DNA from: Asterias amurensis
Taxonomy: Eukaryota > Echinodermata > Asteroidea > Forcipulatida > Asteriidae
Length of the DNA: 64,000 bases
Direction: 5' to 3'
Assembly: GCF_032118995.1 (NCBI RefSeq)
Contig: NC_092650.1
Coordinates: 10,106,001 to 10,170,000 of the forward strand
A model generated the notes under the pieces. That model saw nothing but the letters and a program-made list of their open reading frames with translations, searched no databases and had not been told where the DNA came from. Both the position numbers and the translations under genes were made by a program. Each line of letters starts with the position of its first letter. The first letter of the stretch is position 1. Below, one piece after another: positions 10,105 through 22,170 of the stretch.

Positions 10105-10540
10105 GTCAGTTGTTGTCAATCTTTTGTTATTTTGTCTATAAATAAATTTGCTAAACTCCAGTACTGCTAACAAATAGGTTTTACAGTTACTGAACTCCTG
10201 TGTTGAAGCTTTGCGTCCAGAATTCAAACAGTTTCAATTTAATTATTTAGTCGCCAAAACAAACCCTTTGAGGTGTGATTTTGAATGATCGTATTTGGAT
10301 ATCTAAATTAATCCTGTGAGTGACACATTCTATGTTAAAGACTATGCAGAGCGCCCTTTATAACGATGCATCAAGATAGAGCTACTGGTTCCCTCTCAAT
10401 GTTTTTGAAGCTTGCGGTATGCTAATTGCTTGCAGTTTGGGGTCATTATAAAAAACAACTCAGCTATCAAGCCCTATGTTAGCGGTCACCCTTTTTTGTC
10501 AACCTCTTTGTTCGGCCGGGGAGTGTCAGTCACAGCCATA

Positions 10541-10740
10541 CAGCTGCAGTGTAGCCAGGCATCACACACTGGGTGAGATATCTTGCTACATGACAGTTAT
10601 TGGTTGTGTGGCTTCTGACTTTCACCCCAAACAAAAATATTTTTAAAAAGAGGAGACTGTCAACATAGGGCTAGATGACACAGTTGGTAGAGCGCCAGCT
10701 CGTTGATCTGGAGGTCTTTGGTTCGAGTCCCAATTTATTC
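10541..10740 (+). mobile_element. tRNA-derived SINE-like element, copy 2
   Basis: A box TGACACAGTTGGTAGAGC (10676-10693) and a perfect-consensus B box GGTTCGAGTCC (10720-10730). This is the duplicate of the 2.4 kb copy and its B box is better preserved. The anticodon-like loop TCGTTGA would read GTT (Asn), but acceptor-stem pairing is poor, so this is tRNA-derived and not a tRNA gene. Confidence 0.55.
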
Positions 10741-10777
10741 ACTTTTGTTTTTCAACCCCAAATCATTTTCTTCACAG

Positions 10778-10895
10778 GTCTGTAAGAGGCATATGACCAG
10801 ACAAGCAAGCACAAAAGAAAATAAGATCCGCATGAAAAACCTCTTCAGTTGTTCATATTCTGCTAAGATGTTGCCTAGGAACAAGGGACGCTAAG
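10778..10895 (+). pseudogene. Cassette exon C, copy 2 (stop at last codon)
   Basis: It has the same 118-base length, acceptor (TTTTCTTCACAG) and donor (AAG/GTAATA) as 2560-2677. The product starts VCKRHMTRQAS and continues almost identically, but the last codons read GGACGCTAAG, so the frame stops where copy 1 has a serine codon. Exon B is absent downstream because of the internal deletion. A dead copy. Confidence 0.6.
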
Positions 10896-11548
10896 GTAAT
10901 ACTGCTAAGAATTATCATGACAACAAATCATTTTGTGAAAGATACATGTAAAACCAACATTGAAAGGGAGAGCAGTGTAGACAGACTCATGAGCAGGCCT
11001 AGAATTTCATGTTTGAACATGTTGAAAGGACAAAGAAAAGAGCACTTCCATTTGATACTTGCATAAATATTATGCACAATTTCAATCCTCTCATGGATGT
11101 CAACAAACTTATGAGGGACTTTTTTAATAAGTCCTGTTGCTAAGACACAACTGAGTCTGATTCTTTATCATGTTAAAACTAAGGTCATGAAATATTAAGT
11201 GTAATAATTAGCTTAAACTAATTAATTAACTTTCTTATTTATTTTAAAATGAGAACATTAATTACTAATAGTTAGCTTACAAGGTAGTTGCATATCAAAG
11301 CACTTTTGCAAATAAATAATTATGTTATAAGTCTTGCTTGATGTATGATCCCATGTGACCTTTACTTCAAATTTCGTAATTCAAAAGTTCATTACTCATG
11401 AACCAAGCAAAATTCATCTTGAAGTGTGTAGGACCCAGTTTTTTAGTGGGACGTTAAATCAATGCAAGCTCATTCAGATGGTAATTGTTAAATGCGCGCT
11501 AAAAGAAATTATTTTTTAATTTTATTTATTTAATACTACAAAATCTGC

Positions 11549-11819
11549 AGATATGTGAGGCCCAAATGGAAGCACAACAATGTTTTTGAATAGGTTCACT
11601 GCACTCCTTTTCCATCATCTTCTACTTCCCCTTTTCCCTTTTTTTTACTGGTATCCATAAATGTTTATAGTCAAATGCCTTACTACTGGTCTTCACTCAA
11701 TTCGTGTACAAACTTCTAAGAGAACAGACCAAGAGAGGCCATCAGCAAATCTCTGTCGCAGAGTCTGTCGCACATTCAACTACCATCCCTATCAACTCCG
11801 GAGAACTTGCAACTTCATA
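11549..11819 (+). pseudogene. Possible exon D, copy 2 (disrupted)
   Basis: Duplicate of 9009-9239. The acceptor AATACTACAAAATCTGCAG is present. An extra T (TGTTTTTGAATAGG) shifts the frame, and about 50 bases not present in copy 1 lie near 11672-11722. The terminal part (ATCAACTCCGGAGAACTTGC, then ACTTCATAA) is conserved. Confidence 0.25.
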
Positions 11820-12118
11820 AAATAGTGTCCAGTGCCTTTAAAGTTTTTGTGTGTGGTTTTGTTTAAGATTACAGGTTACTATACCTCATACATATTCATG
11901 ATCGAGAGTCAAGTTCTTACAGCTCAATTCATCATCACGTGCCAGGTGTTATTTTTGCTATTAGATTAGAAAGATTAAAGAATATTATTTGCCAAGGGCA
12001 CTAAAACGCATTGAGATGGTTGCTGTGAAATGGGCTATATACATTTAAAGACGTCAGGTGATTTGGGTTAATAGGTTGTGTTATCATGTGTTATACTCTT
12101 TCTTTGTTTCACTTATTA

Positions 12119-12176
12119 TAGGCAGTGGACAATATTGGTAATTACTCAAAATAATTAATTATTATCAAAAACAGAG
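12119..12176 (+). mobile_element. MITE left-end fragment
   Basis: GGCAGTGGACAATATTGGTAATTACTC and the following AAAATAATTAATTATT match the left ~55 bp of the MITE family. The body is missing; the sequence switches abruptly to an unrelated one at about 12177. Confidence 0.65.
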
Positions 12177-12214
12177 GCTTTAAAGGTCCTTCAAGCCTCT
12201 ATTATGCATTTGCA

Positions 12215-13120
12215 CCCCATTCGCATAGTGCAACATTACTGCGAATGTTGTATTGTGCCGGCGCAGCGGTGTATACTGTATGTGTGTTTGAGGGTAGGTG
12301 TAGTGACCCAAACGAGTGTCTAAAAAGCTTCACAAATGATCGTACAATGTATTATCTTCTTGTTTTCTTTCAAGTTAGTGTGTAAACCTTTCGAGGGGCA
12401 CTTTTAACCATTAAACAATAATACATATCAGACCACAGAAGGTGATGACTTTTTTTCTTGCCACTCCGCAGTTATTTTGCACGCCAATTTGTCATCACCT
12501 TGCTTTTTGCTAAAGCAAACATCTAAAATGTTACGTGCCTAAGCTAGCATTCGCTCGTGAAATAGGTTTACGCTTAAGCAATTTTTGTTGCTATGTTAAG
12601 CAAACAAATTTTCTTACTGTTAAACAGCCCTATGCCATTGGGCCCTTCACACACACACACAGTGCAACATAATTGCAATATATTATTGGTGTGGCGTGCA
12701 GCAGTGCATTTGGGTGTGTATTTGACGTGTGTTTGTATGGTAGGTGTAGCGAAGTAAACGCGTCTGAAATGTTTAAGGAATGATGTACAAAGTATTATCT
12801 TCTTATTTTCTCTCAGGTTGTGTAAACCTTTCAAGTGGCGCTTTGAATCATTACAAATAGTACATGGAAAACAGAGAAGGCGTTAATTTTTGTTTTATCG
12901 CCACTCTGCATTTATATTGCCCGCCATTTTGTCAGTAGGGGGCCTACCTTCTTCTATTTTGCTGCAGCAAATGATTTACAATCTTGTGCGTGCCGTTTGT
13001 TTACGTGCTTAACCTCGTGAAATATGTGTACATCCTCCATGGTTTAAGCGATTATTTTTGCTACGTTAAGCAAAAAAAATTGCTAACCATTAAGCAGCTC
13101 TTTGAAATTTTGCCCTGTTC
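12215..13120 (+). repeat. Two-copy tandem repeat, ~445 bp period
   Basis: About 12215-12655 and 12660-13120 align over their length with strong divergence. Shared blocks in order: GGTAGGTGTAG, AGTATTATCTTCTT.TTTTCT, GTGTAAACCTTTC, CGCCACTC.GCA, and GTTAAGCAAA....TTGCTAAC.ATTAAGCAGC. A CA microsatellite (about 12648-12660) lies at the junction. The TTAAGCAA motif also occurs at about 49440, so the end may belong to a dispersed family. No gene is seen. Confidence 0.6.
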
Positions 13121-13772
13121 TGTTCAACAGTTGAACAGTCTGTTTTATCAGTTGTTTATTGAAAGTGTGTTATGTTTTTCATTTATTTCCTTGTATTTTG
13201 TAACTTAAGTGTCAAGAACAAAAACAGTTTGAAAAGGATTGTTAGACTTGGGTCTCAAAATTATCAGAGAGCCACAGAGAGACTTAACCAAGGTCGGTGA
13301 GCGACAGATACTTAAGAGATAATCATGTACTTAGGCAATTGTTTAACAATGATCTAGAACACCCCCCTCCCCCAAATAGATGGACATTTCTGTTTTGTTC
13401 CATTCAGACCTGTTCTGAGTGGTTTTTGTTTTGCACTTGTTTTCAACTGTTTTTGTATGCTGGGTGTCAGCTATTTGGAGGTCTGGTTCACCACCGTTTA
13501 TCTGTTTACACTGTATTTATAAATTGTTTTGTGGTTCTTATTAATGTATATTCAACTAATGTGTTTTATATTTATTCAGTTGTCTGTAATTGCTGTGGTT
13601 TCACACCACTCTTACTTACCTGCTTCTTGTCATTGTGTCAAGTAATCTATATATTTTTAACTAATTGTATTTTGTTTACTTCCAGCCGTAACTGTAAATG
13701 TTTTATATGAAGCACGCCAACAGAATTAATTGACTATTGAAGATTATTAAAGTTTTTTTAATTGAATTGAAT
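13121..13772 (+). mobile_element. Possible LINE 3' tail ending in (TTGAAT)n
   Basis: A T-rich stretch ends with ATTAAAGTTTTTTTAATTGAATTGAAT, like the short repeat tails of several non-LTR retrotransposon families. The hydrophobic open frame 13297-13710 looks compositional (T-rich codons) rather than a membrane protein: it has no recognisable family and no conserved start. The assignment rests only on the tail and on the LINE fragment that directly follows. Confidence 0.3.
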
Positions 13773-14005
13773 AGCCTCTGTGCCTTTTATCAACTTCTTC
13801 CTTCAAGAAACAACCTGAGGTTTGACACGCTCATTTTTCGACTGTCATCAAATCTACCACTGTTTTGGACTGTAAAACCGCTCTGGTCGGAGAGTTCAAC
13901 ATTCATGTTTTTGATCCCAACAACAAAGAATCCAAGGTTTTTCTGAACATGCTTGAGGCTGCTGGTTTAAACCAACTTGTGCTTTCATCTGCTCTACCCA
14001 AGCTA
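13773..14005 (+). pseudogene. LINE ORF2 apurinic endonuclease fragment
   Basis: This encodes part of the APE-type endonuclease that nicks target DNA in non-LTR retrotransposons. In one frame the start reads LPSRNNLRFDTLIF. After a frameshift near 13860, the next frame reads LVGEFNIHVFDPNNKES and FLNMLEAAGLNQLV. The GEFNIH block corresponds to the conserved GDFN(I/F) motif, whose catalytic Asp is replaced by Glu here. Only about 75 codons remain; the RT domain is absent and the sequence runs into the minisatellite. Inactive relic, probably CR1/L2-like. Confidence 0.7.
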
Positions 14006-17000
14006 CTCTATACAAGTACTTGAACACGATAGCCTTGTACACCATTTTAGATTGCAGGTAAAATTTGATAAGTAGGCAAGGCTATTGTACGCAATAGCTG
14101 CGTACACAATTTAAGGAGAAATTTCACAAGTACACAATGCTATCGCTTGTACACAATAGCCTTGTTCACATTTTCATGCAAATCTTGCTAATTGCCAGAC
14201 AGAATTTGCTAATTTTCTGACAAAATTTGATAAGAACACAAGACTTTTACCTTGTACATATGTTTAGGCATAAGTACGCAAGGCTATATTGTACACAATA
14301 GCTGCGTACACAATTTCAGGCAAAATTTAATCAGTACACAAGGCTATTTATAGTCTTGCAATTTGATAAAGTACACAACTCCTGGCAAAGTTTGATAATT
14401 TCAGGCACACAAGGCCTTATACACAATTTAGGCAGAATTTCGGGAGTGAACAAATACAATTTCAGGAAAATTGTTGATATATTCAGGCAAAATTTGATGA
14501 TTACACAAGGCTTGTACACTATTTTAAGGCAAAATGTGATAAGTACACAAGGGTATTACACCGTTGTACTTGTTTTAGGCAGAATTTAGGGATGTTTCAG
14601 ACAATTTTGACATGTTCAGGCGAAATTTGATAAGTACACAAGTTACTTGTTTTTAGGCAGAATTTTGAGAGTACACAAGGCTATAGTCTTGTACACAAGT
14701 ACACAATTTCAGGAAAAGTTTTGATATATTCAGGCAAAATTTGATAATTTCAGGCAAATTTTGATGATTACACAAGGCTACAGTCTTGTACACTATTTAA
14801 GGCAAAATGTTTTAAGTATACAAGGCTATATAACACCCTTGTACTTGTTTTTAGGCAGAATTTAGGGAGTACACAAGTTTTGTACACAAGTAGACAATTT
14901 CAGGCCAAATGTTGATATATTCAGGCAAAATTTGATAATTCCAGCAAAATTGATGATACACAAGGCTACAGTCTTGTACAGTATTTCAGGCAAAACTTGT
15001 TAATTTTAGGCAAACTTTGGTGAATACACAAGGCTATAGTACACAAGGACAGGTGTCCTTGTGTTAAGTACACAAGACTGTATACAATTTCAGGCAAAAT
15101 TTGATTGTTTCAAGCTAAAATTGGTGTAGCAATGCTTTAGCATTGCAGGCCTACACTTTTTCAGGCAAAAATTTGTTAATTTTAGGCAAAATTGTTTTGG
15201 GGCAGAATTTATATTCAGGCAAAATTTGTACACAAGGCTTGTGTACAGTAGAGTCTTGTACTTATTTTCAGGCAAAATTTGATAATTTCTGGCAAATTTG
15301 ATGATTTCAGGCAAATTTGATGATTACACAATTGGCTACAGTCTTGTACACTATTCCAGGCAAAATGTGATATGTAGACAAGGCTATTATACTCTTGTAC
15401 TTGTTTTTAGGCAGAATTTAGGGAGTACACAAGGCTACAGTCTTGTACACTATTTCAGGCAAAATTTGAACATTTCAGGCAAAATTTGATGATTACACAA
15501 GTACACATCTCCTGGCAAAGTTTGATAATTTTAGGCACACAAGGCCTTATACACACTTTCAGGCGAAACCTGGTAAATACAAATGGCTATAGTAGTGTAC
15601 ACATTAGCCTTGAATAGATTTTTAGGCAAAATTTGATAATTTCAGGCCAAATGTTGATGATAAACAAGGATAAAGTCGTGTAATTTGACCATTTCATGCA
15701 AACTTTGGTGCATACACAAGGCCAGGTGGTCTTGTTTAGTACACAATTGTATACAATTTCAGGCAAAATTTGATCGCTTCAGGCAAAATTTGAAAGCTCA
15801 CAAGGCCAAATTCAGGCAAAGTTTGGTAACTTCAGACAAAATTTGATCAGTAGGCAGAATTTAGGGGGTACACAAGTACACAATATTAGACAAAGTTTGA
15901 TATATTAAGGCAAAATTTGATAAAGTTCACAACTCCTGGCAAAGTTTGATAATTTCAGGCACACAAGGTTTTATACACACTTTCAGGCAAAACCTGGTAA
16001 GTAAAAATGGCTTTAGTAGGGTACACATTAGCCTTGAACACATTTTCAGCAACCATTTTATAATTTTAGGCCAAAAGTTGATAACACAAGTCTTACACTA
16101 TTTCAGGCAATATTTGCTACTTTTCAGACAAAATAAACAAAAAATAGTAGAAAAGGCTGGTTAAGTAGACAATTTTAGGCAAAACTTGAAAGCTTCATGC
16201 AAATATGAAAGGCTAAAATTTTTTACACATTTTCAGGCAACAATTGATAGTCTCAGGCTAAAATTGAAAGTACACAAGGCTTTAGTCTTGTACACAATAA
16301 GTCTGTGCACAATTTGAAATATACACATTGCTTTAGTCTGTACACAATTTCAGGTCAAATTCGATAATTCCAGGGAAAGTACACAAGGCTTGTTTACTGT
16401 ATAGTTCTTATTTTCAGGCAAATTTGATCATTTCAAGCAAAATTTGATGATTACACAACGCTACAGTCTTGTAGGCCTACACTATTTCAGGCAAAATTTG
16501 ATAATTTCAGGCAAAATTTAATAATTTCAGGCAAAGTTTGATGATTACAAAAGGCTACAGTTTTGTTCACTGTATCAGGCAAAATTTGATAATTTCAGAC
16601 AAAGTTTGATAATTTCAGACAAAATTTGATGATAACACTGTTTTAGGCAAAATTTGATCATTTCAGGCAAAATTTGATCAGTACACAAGGTTATAAGTCT
16701 TGTACTTGTTTGAAGGCAGAATTTAGGGAGTACACAAGTCTTGTACACAAGTACACAATTTCAGGCAAAATTTGATATATTCAGGCAAAATTTGATAAGT
16801 GCACAAGGCTTGTGTACCGTATATAGTCTTGTACTAATTTTCAGGCAAAATTTGATAATTTCAGGCAAAATTTGATGATTTCAGACAACATTTGATGATT
16901 ACACAAGGCTAAGGTCTTGTACACTATTTCAGGCAAAATTTGATAATTTCAGAAAAATTTTGATAATTTCAGACAAAATTTGATGATTACACTATTTCAG

Positions 17001-19691
17001 GCAAAATTTGATGATTACACAAGGCTTGTACTTATTTTCAGGCCAAATTTGATCAATTAAGGCAAAGTTTGAAGATTACAAGGCTATAGTTCTGTACGCT
17101 ATTTCAGGATAAGTTTGATGATTAAACAAGGCTACAGTCTTGTACACTATTTCAGACAAAATTTGATCAGTACACAAGGTTATAGTCTTGCACTTGTTTT
17201 TAGGCAGAATTTAGGGAGTACACGAGGCTATAGTCTTGTACAGAAGTACACAATTTCAGGCAAAATTTGATCAGTACTTGTTTTAAGGCAGAATTTAGGG
17301 AGTACACAAGGCTATAGTCTTGTACACAAGTACACAATTTCAGGCAAACTTTGATGATGACACAAGGCTATAGTCTTGTACTTATTTTCAGGCAAAATTT
17401 GATCATTTGAGGTAAAATGTGATGATTACACAAGGCCACAGTCTTGTACACTATTTCAAACAAAATTTGATCAGTACTTGTTTTAAGGCAGAATTTAGGG
17501 AGTACACAAGGCTATAGTCTTGTACACAAGTACACAATTTCAGGCAAACTTTGATGATGACACAAGGCTATAGTCTTGTACTTATTTTCAGGCAAAATTT
17601 GATCATTTGAGGTAAAATGTGATGATTACACAAGGCTACTGTCTTGTAAACTCTTTCAGACAAAATTTGATGAGTACACAAGGTTATAGTATGGACTTGT
17701 TTTTAGGCAGAACCTAGGGAGTACACCAGGCTATAGTCTTGTACTTAATTTCTGGCAAAATTTGATCATTTGAGGCAAAATGTGATGATTACACAAGGCT
17801 ACTGTCTTGTAAACTCTTTCAGACAAAATTTGATGATTACACAAGGCTATAGTATGGACTTGTTTTTAGGCAGAACCTAGGGAGTACACCAGGCTATAGT
17901 CTTGTTCTTATTTTCAGGCAAAATTTGATGATTACACAAGGCTATATAGTCTTGTACTTAATTTCTGGCAACATTTGATCATTTGAGGCAAAATGTGATG
18001 ATTACACAATGCTACAGTCCTGTACACTATTTCAGGATAAGTTTGATAATTTCAGGCAAAATTTGATGATTACACAAGGCTATAGGCTTGTACTTATTTT
18101 CAGGCAAAATTTTATCATTTCAGGCAAAGTTTGATGATTACACAAGGCTACAGTGTACTAGTTCAGGCAAAATTTGATAATTTCAGAAAAAAAAATGATG
18201 ATTACGCTATTTCAGGAAAATTTTTATAATTTCAGGTAAAATGTTATCATTTCAGGCAAAAAATTTGATCAGTACACAAGGTTATAGTCTTGCACTTGTT
18301 TTTAGGCAGAATTTAGGGAGTACGAAAAAGCTATAGTCTTGTACACAAGTACACAATTTCAGGCAAAATTTGATGATTACACTAGGCTATAGTCTTGTGG
18401 TTATTTTCAGGCCAAATTTGATCATTTGAGGCAAATTGTGATGATTAAACAAGGCTACAGTCTTGTACACTATTTCAGACAAAATTTGATCAGTAAACAA
18501 GGTTATAGTCTTGTACTTGTTTTTAGGCAGAATTTAGGGAGTACACAAGGCTATAGTCTTGTACACAAGTACACAATTTCAGGCAAAATTTGATGATTAC
18601 ACAAGGCTATAGTCTTGTACTTATTTTCAGGCAAAATTTGATCATTTCAGGCAAAATGTGATGATTACACAAGGCTACTGTCTTGTAAACTCTTTCAGAC
18701 AAAATTTGATGCGTACACAAGGTTGTCTGGACTTGTTTTTAGGCAGAACCTAGGGAGTACACCAGGCTATAGTCTTGTTCTTATTTTCAGGCAAAATTTG
18801 ATTATTTGAGGCAAAATGTGATGAATACACAAGGCTACAGTCTCTACACTATTTCAGGATAAATTTGATAATTTCAGGCAAAATTTGACGATTACACAAG
18901 GCTACAGTCTTGTACACTATTTCAGACAAAATTTGATAATTACACTATTTCAGGCAAAATGTTATCATTTCAGGTAAAATGTTATCATTTCAGGCAAAAT
19001 TTGATTAGTACACAAGGTTATAGTCTTGTACTTGTTTTAAGGCAGAATTTAGGGAGTACACATGGCTATAGTCTTGTACACAAGTACACAATTTCAGGCA
19101 AAATTTGATGATTACACAAGGCTATAGTCTTGTGGTTATTTTCAGGCAAAATTTGATCATTTGAGGCAAATTGTGATGATTACACAAGGCTACTGTCTTG
19201 TACACTCTTTCAGACAAAATTTGATGAGTACACAAGGCTATAGTCTTGCACTTGTTTTTAGGCAGAATTTAGGGAGTACACATAGCTATAGTGTTGTGCA
19301 CAAGTACACAATTTCAGGAAAAAATTTATATAATTATTCAGGCACAACTTGATAAGTACACAAGGCTTGTGTACCATAGAGTCTTGTTTCTTATTTGCAG
19401 GCAAAATTTGATCATTTCATGCAAAATTTGATGATTACACAAGACTACAGTCTTGTACACTATTTCAGACAAAATTTGATAATTTCAGACAAAATTTGAT
19501 AATTTCAGATACAAATTTATGATTACACTATTTCAGGCAAAATTATATCATTTCAGGCAAAATTTGATCATTTCAGGCAAAATTTTATAAGCACACAAGG
19601 ACATAGTCTTGTACTTGTTTTTAGGCAGAATTTAGGGAGTACACAAGGCTATAGTCTTGTACACAAGAACACAATTTCAAACAAAATTTGA
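14006..19691 (+). repeat. Minisatellite array of ~20-mer and ~30-mer units (left part)
   Basis: Two interleaved motifs fill the region: TTTCAGGCAAAATTTGATAA (20-mer, often in runs) and a ~30-mer around ACACAAGGCTATAGTCTTGTAC. The second is a near-palindrome (ACAAGGCTATAGTCTTGT). They alternate with GTTTTTAGGCAGAATTTAGGGAG blocks to form higher-order units, e.g. a 200-bp period at 17272/17472. Divergence is higher at the left edge (14.0-16 kb) than in the core (16.7-19.6 kb). Short open frames such as 15298-15489 are by-products of the repeat. No gene. Confidence 0.9.
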
Positions 19692-21010
19692 TACTAATTT
19701 TAATAATAATTTATTCATTTATATTGCGCCCATTCCAAAAAATGTACACAAGCGCATAACAAAGTATTTATAATAACATAACTTTTAACAACAGGAAAAT
19801 ATACAGCAATCCAAACAAACTGAAAATACAAGAACCTTACAGGACAATCCGAAGAGTTCAAATTGCAAAACATAAGATAGACCAAAAACAAACTAGTAAA
19901 GGAACAATATATTTATATGCACAATCAGTAAAAAGCTTCTTTAAAAAGATAAGTCTTAAGGACCGATTTAAAAATATTGAGGCTGCCAGCGATCCTAGTA
20001 TGAGGGGGAGTTTGTTCCAGAGGTGGGGAGCACTACATTCAAAGGCCTTGTCCCCAAGAGCGGCCTTACTACAACCAACAGGGTGACTAAGAAAAATACC
20101 ATTATCAGAACTGCGAAGGCCTCAGCGAGATAGGGGTTTGATCGAAACAAGCCTAATTAAAAACTGAGGAGCTAAAATATGAAGAATTTTGTAAGTGATC
20201 ATTCAAATTTTAAATTCAATTCTAAACCGAACAGGGAGCCAATGTAAATCCATAAGTAGTGGAGAAATATGGCAATATTTGAAAGCATTACAGACCAGCC
20301 TGGCACAAGCATTTTGCACTCTCTGGAGTTGTTTAATCTTAGTGTTGGGTAAGCCATAAAAAAAGACTATTACAGTAATATAGTCTATTAGAGACAAACA
20401 CATGAATGAGTGTTTCAGTACATTCCTTAGACAAAAAATTTATTATGCGCTTAATGTTATGCAAATAATAAAATGCACTACCACAAACTTCAGAAACGCG
20501 GGTTTTCATTGACATATTGACATCAAACCATGCACCTAGACTTCGGGCAAGGGAAACAGGTGACACAATTGACTGCCCAACCTGAATACCATCCAGTGTA
20601 ACCTTCGATAGTTGCTGACGGGTACCTATGATCAAGAATTCAGTTTTATTGTCATTTAGATACAAACCATTACATGCAAATAATTATAATTATGAGACAG
20701 TTTACCATTAATCGAAACCCTTTGTGATCTGCCATCAAGGTATGAGCGAAACCAGTTAAGGGCTGTACCATCAATTCCAAAGCGAGACTTAAGTGTACTC
20801 AGTAAAATACCATGATCCAGTGTATCAAATGCAGCACTTAAATGTAACAAAACCAACAGGGTAACATGTTTTCTATTCATAGCCATTAACAAATCGTTTT
20901 GAATTTTCAACAGAGCAGTTTCGGTACTATGGAATTTGCGGTAAGCAGACTGCATCAATGAGTAAAAGTTATTCTAAGTCAGACAAGATTGTAACTGACA
21001 TGCTACAGGG
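19692..21010 (-). pseudogene. 5'-truncated CR1/L2-like LINE with deleted RT active site
   Basis: Reverse transcriptase of a non-LTR retrotransposon, minus strand. In order: QSAYRKFHSTETALL, LLHLSAAFDTLDHGILL (first Asp block), WFRSYLDGRSQRVSINGK (20958-20690). Then a jump directly to MYLNDNKTEFLIIGTRQQ and GAWFDVNMSMK (20665-20460); the segment that should hold the YADD catalytic motif (about 70 codons) is missing. A frameshift near 20360 separates YYCNS from FYGLPNTKIKQLQRVQNACARL. Downstream reads ALGDKAFECSAPHLWNKLP (about 20080-20020). The 3' end ATATAAATGAATAAATTATTATT (minus strand, about 19725-19700) is typical of the family. It sits inside the minisatellite. Inactive. Confidence 0.85.
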
Positions 21011-21890
21011 AAGTACACAAGCCTTGTGTACCGTATAGTCTTGTACTTATTTTCAGGCAAAATTTGATAATTTCAGGCAAAATTTGATAATTTCAGGCAA
21101 AATTTAATTATTACACAAGGCTACAGTCTTGTACACAATAGTTCAACAGTTTTAGTTTAAGAACAACACTTTTGTAAGTACGCAAGGCCTGTACATCTTT
21201 TCAGGCAAAATGTGATAGTTCAGAATTTGTACACAAGGCTATAGTTTTCAACACAAACATTGTCAACCAAACTTGATAACACACATTTCCTAAGCCTTGT
21301 CAGATTCAGGCAAGGTTTGATAACGTTCAGGCAAAATATGGCAACTGTACAAGGCTATATTATTATTATTATATAGGCCTGAGATACAGTTTCAGGCAAA
21401 ATTTGATAATTTTAGGAGAAAAAGTACACGAGGCCTTGTAAACATTTTCAAGCAACATTTGACAACTACACAAGACATATGCACCAGTCTAGTAAGTACT
21501 AGCTCTTACATTTTCAAGCAAAGTGTTTTTTCTGTACGGAAAGTGTATAATGGCTTTAAACACATTTCCAAACACACAAGCCTTTTACACATTTTGTAGC
21601 AAATGCTATACAAGTAGCACATTTGAACACTTTTTCAGGCAAAGTTTTATAAGTACACAAGGCTGTATAAAGCACTGTACAAACATTTTCGGCAAAGTTT
21701 AAATTTTAGTAAAGGAGGCTGAGGTACAATAGCCTTGTACACAATTTCTGGCAAATTTAATGCAAAATCTTATCAGTACACAAGACCTAATACACAATTT
21801 CAGGCAAACCTTGGTAAGTACAAATTTTAGTAACTAACCCAATAGCTTTGTACAAATTTGATAAGTACACAAAGGCCACATTATTATTAT
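21011..21890 (+). repeat. Minisatellite array, right part
   Basis: The array resumes after the LINE with AAGTACACAAGCCTTGTGTACC and CAGGCAAAATTTGATAATTT units. It becomes progressively degenerate toward 21.9 kb (e.g. CACATTTTCAAGCAAAGTG). A further fragment at 23351-23376 lies beyond the foldback and the MITE, showing that these were inserted into, or arose at, the decaying right edge. Confidence 0.85.
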
Positions 21891-21979
21891 GGTTAATTTA
21901 GTTAGCACTGGGACAAGAAAAACAAATACATACAATGATTCGTAGATCTGTTGCCCTACATTTGGAATACACAATGAAA

Positions 21980-22170
21980 TTAATAAGGGAATCAAAGAGT
22001 AGGCGACGAGTTCTTAAACGGACGTTTAAAAATGGCAGGGTTGTGGCCATGTGATAAAGGCTTGAGCGGAAGGCGAGGGCCTTTATCGCACCGTAACGAC
22101 CCTGCAAGGATTTAAACGTCCGCTTTAGATATGGAGTCACTACTCTTTTATTCCCGTTCATAAATGCCCT
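21980..22170. mobile_element. Foldback (hairpin) element
   Basis: The left arm, GGGAATCAAAGAGTAG followed by AAACGGACGTTTAAA, GGCAGGGT and GATAAAGGC (about 21988-22073), is inverted in the right arm, GGGCCTTTATCGCACCG, GACCCTGC, TTTAAACGTCCGCTT and CTCTTTTATTCCCG (about 22084-22160). The spacer is very short, so the DNA can form a long imperfect hairpin. The open frame covering it (21898-22161, minus) is a by-product. Confidence 0.75.

Larger units (their letters stand above)
9861..12075 (+). repeat. Tandem duplication copy 2, with internal deletion
   Basis: About 9861-11055 matches 1640-2840 and 11053-12075 matches 8488-9495. The junction reads CTTCCATTTGATACTTGCAT. Copy 1 has CTTCCATTTGAAAATC at the left breakpoint and CTCTTGATACTTAC at the right, sharing TTGA. 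About 5.6 kb, including exon B, is missing at this 4-base microhomology. Exons A and C and the SINE are retained. Confidence 0.8.

Noticed and set aside
10667..10740. Functional tRNA-Asn gene
   Set aside because: The A and B boxes are good, but the acceptor stem does not pair, the T stem has a mismatch, and the same sequence is embedded in a larger repeat; a tRNA-derived SINE is the better explanation.
13297..13710. 137-codon hydrophobic frame as a multi-pass membrane protein
   Set aside because: Hydrophobicity comes from T-rich DNA (Phe, Leu, Cys and Val codons). No family resemblance, and it ends just before a LINE-like tail.
14006..19691. CRISPR array
   Set aside because: Repeats are contiguous and degenerate, without unique spacers of constant length; the genome is eukaryotic and no cas genes are present.
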